Part shown: positions 62,381 through 64,000 of the stretch, one piece after another | How the letters are laid out: every line of letters begins with the position of its first letter | Numbering within the stretch: position 1 is the first letter of the stretch | From: Microbacterium nymphoidis | GTDB lineage: Bacteria; Actinomycetota; Actinomycetes; Actinomycetales; Microbacteriaceae | Direction of reading: 5' to 3' | Assembly (NCBI RefSeq): GCF_021044885.1 | Contig: NZ_JAJNOD010000002.1 | Coordinates: 124,001-188,000 of the forward strand | Length of the DNA: 64,000 nucleotides | Translations under genes and position numbers: made by a program | Notes under the pieces: generated by a model | The model's database searches: none | What the model was told of the DNA's origin: nothing | What the model saw: only the letters and a program-made list of their open reading frames with translations

Positions 62381-63466
62381 GTGAACCTTGACTATATTAT
62401 GGTTGTCGTGGAGTCTCCTAACGCTCAAGCCCGGTCGGCACGCGACCTCACCGTCCACTTCACTCATCGTCCGCCGGCTCCTGTACTGCGATATGTGGAC
62501 GAGGTCGTGGGGGAGTCGAATCCGGGCCTAACCTTCAGATACTCACAGGGGGTACTGACAAGCTTCGACGTGGACGTCGTGCACGTCGTGGATTCGAGCC
62601 TCGACACCCTCATCGGGACCGCTGACGCGAGCTCTCGCCAGCGGCTGTTGGCGACATGGGCCTTCGTGCGTAATCTCCGCAAACATCGAATCGCGCTGGT
62701 GCGAACGGTCGATGGCACTGATCAACGTGACCAGAGGAGCCGGTCGGATCGGATCGCGTCTGAACTGCTCGACCGGGTCACGAGCGCCTTCATTGTGCGC
62801 GACGCGTTCACACAAACTCCGGCACCTGCGCGAACACACCTCATCCCGTACTCCGAGTTTGGTGAGAGGTTTGTGGGCTACCCCGGCGCGACTCAGGTGC
62901 CGGGGCGTCTGCTCTGCATCGCGCGTGGATTCCTTCCATCGTCGGCTGTGGGCTTGCTCCAGCTGATTCGAGTCACGAACACACCGGGTCTCACGATTCG
63001 GTTCGTAGCGCCCGCGCATCGCCTCAGTGCAACGAAACTCAAAGGAGCTGAGGCGCGACGTTCGAAGCTGATCTCGACGCGCTTGGAGCGAATTTCGGAC
63101 GGAGCGAGGATCCAAGAAATTGATGCCGCCGAGCTTGTGGTTCTACCTCGCGCGCCTCACACACCTCACGATCTACAGATCCTATTCCTAGCCCTCTCTC
63201 GCCGACGCCCCGTCCTCACTCCGCGAACTGAGGCGTTGGCGGAGCTCTCAGACGAGATCGGAGTCGGGTGGCTGCACCTAACGGACGGACCGATCACCGC
63301 GGAGGCGATCGACTTGGCAATCGACTTTGGACGTGCCACCGAGCGTAGCGGTGCTCCAAATTTGGAGGGGCGTAGTCTGGCATCGACGCGCGCGGCGTTC
63401 GCGCAGGTGTTCGAGCGCGCAGCCGCTACGAAATCTGTCAGGGCGCGCTCGCGCTCGCGATCCTGA
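62381..63466 (+). CDS. putative glycosyltransferase (GT-B-like)
   Basis: 361 residues if GTG 62381 is used; ATG 62399 is an alternative and neither has a clear ribosome site. An N-terminal Rossmann-like half precedes a second half with GRLLCIARGFLPSS and LVVLPRAPHTPHDLQILFLALSRRRPVLTPRTEAL. That is like the nucleotide-sugar-binding end of GT-B enzymes, though the canonical GT4 E-x7-E is not evident. Context (polysaccharide locus) supports a transferase. The C-terminus is Arg/Ser-rich. Divergent from the pyruvyltransferase-like gene across 17 bp. Confidence 0.6.
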   Translation: MNLDYIMVVVESPNAQARSARDLTVHFTHRPPAPVLRYVDEVVGESNPGLTFRYSQGVLTSFDVDVVHVVDSSLDTLIGTADASSRQRLLATWAFVRNLRKHRIALVRTVDGTDQRDQRSRSDRIASELLDRVTSAFIVRDAFTQTPAPARTHLIPYSEFGERFVGYPGATQVPGRLLCIARGFLPSSAVGLLQLIRVTNTPGLTIRFVAPAHRLSATKLKGAEARRSKLISTRLERISDGARIQEIDAAELVVLPRAPHTPHDLQILFLALSRRRPVLTPRTEALAELSDEIGVGWLHLTDGPITAEAIDLAIDFGRATERSGAPNLEGRSLASTRAAFAQVFERAAATKSVRARSRSRS

Positions 63467-63810
63467 TCCGCATTGATCAGCCCTGGGGCTTTCGCGTGGT
63501 TGTCGTCGGACCGCTGGGGAGAATCGGCGCTTGGGCGTAGCCGAGTCGATGACAAGCGCCTACTGAGTACTGGCTAGGTGCCTACTCTGCCACTCGCGTC
63601 TAGCGAGCCTGACGCGAAGATTTCCCAGATGGCTGGCGTCTATGCGTCGGTTGCTTTAGCTGGTGCGCTCTGATTCCTCTGGTACTTCCGATAGGATCGA
63701 AGCCGCGGAATGTGTACGTCCCCGCGCACGGGACGGGCAAGCCAGTCTACGACGCCGGGTTGGCTCGAGCGAGGCTACCGTTTAGCGCACTGTCATGATG
63801 GAGATCATTG
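63467..63810. other. intergenic region, no gene recognised
   Basis: 344 bp with lower GC and stops in all forward frames. A 6-bp inverted repeat CTGATC/GATCAG (63463-63468 and 63475-63480) at the stop of the preceding gene could be a weak terminator. No clear promoter was found. A reverse frame across 63166-63555 overlaps the transferase and is judged non-coding. Confidence 0.5.
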
Positions 63811-64000
63811 ATGAACACCACAGGCCAGCCTCTGATCTTCGCGAACGATTCGGAGAAGTGGCGCGCCTTTGTTGCACAGAATCGTCGAATTCAGCATGAC
63901 CTCAGTGTGCAAATTGTTGACGACGGAATAATCCTCCCGCTAAGAGCCGCGCGAGACTCGCGCCAGTCGTGGGAGGGGGGTGTCACCGATGCGACAGGGG
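63811..64000 (+). CDS. 5' end of probable GT61-family glycosyltransferase (partial)
   Basis: ATG 63811 with GGAGA about seven bases upstream opens a frame that runs off the window after 63 codons. The segment VDDGIILPLRAARDS followed by WEGGVTDATG resembles the N-terminal part of GT61-type (capsular polysaccharide) glycosyltransferases. Context supports this. The C-terminal catalytic region is outside the window, so the call is tentative. Confidence 0.5.
   Translation, partial: MNTTGQPLIFANDSEKWRAFVAQNRRIQHDLSVQIVDDGIILPLRAARDSRQSWEGGVTDATG

Noticed and set aside
63166-63555. Reverse 129-codon frame at the end of the last complete transferase
   Set aside because: It overlaps the forward gene for most of its length and has no domain or ribosome site.

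Overview
The window is GC-rich, gene-dense DNA from an actinobacterium, most probably of the family Microbacteriaceae (Microbacterium-like). The basis is the very high GC, frequent GTG starts, ATGA/GTGA stop-start overlaps, a mycobacterial-type (T7SSa) type VII secretion locus with EccB, EccC, EccD and mycosins, and a str operon (rpsL-rpsG-fusA-tuf). Genus is inferred, since no marker was searched against a database. No rRNA, tRNA, CRISPR array or transposase was recognised.

Layout. 1-1213 is the 3' end of rpoC with its terminator. 1343-4438 holds four poorly characterised genes, three of them predicted membrane proteins. 4607-38773 is a large type VII secretion (T7SS) region placed between rpoC and rpsL. 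It opens with a transmembrane Ser/Thr kinase coupled to a 2011-residue beta-propeller/Ig-like surface protein. A MoxR ATPase, a DUF58 protein and a transglutaminase-fold protein follow, then an FHA protein and a membrane protein carrying six Thr-containing repeats. Next come a small ORF, an EccD-like protein, a zinc-ribbon/RDD/FHA protein, EccC and a further FHA protein. A reverse operon encodes a second EccD, EccB and a mycosin. A forward group has two WXG100 proteins, two likely secreted proteins and a second mycosin. A reverse group encodes an EspC-like partner, an alpha/beta-hydrolase candidate effector, a lipoprotein, a YbaB-like protein and a small helical protein. EccA and EccE were not seen, so the machine resembles the minimal ESX-4 type.

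38881-43596 is the str operon with a promoter candidate and terminator. 43663-44983 is a small autoregulated-looking unit: a long palindromic operator, a YqeB-like membrane protein and a PaaX-family repressor.

45015-64000 is an envelope-polysaccharide locus. It has two alternating acyltransferase-SGNH/VanZ cassettes, a polyprenyl-phosphate sugar-1-phosphate transferase, UDP-glucose dehydrogenase, and two paralogous two-domain glycosyltransferases flanking a Wzm/Wzt-type exporter. A pyruvyltransferase-like protein, another putative glycosyltransferase and the start of a probable GT61 enzyme follow. From about 56 kb onward GC falls and codon usage changes, consistent with acquisition or fast turnover of the polysaccharide genes.

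How it may work together (inference): the kinase, its coupled giant ectodomain protein, three FHA readers and the repetitive Thr-motif protein look like a phospho-signalling layer on the T7SS. Two mycosins (one lacking its catalytic serine) and two EccDs suggest specialised paralog pairs. The hydrolase/lipoprotein module is a candidate effector-immunity cargo.
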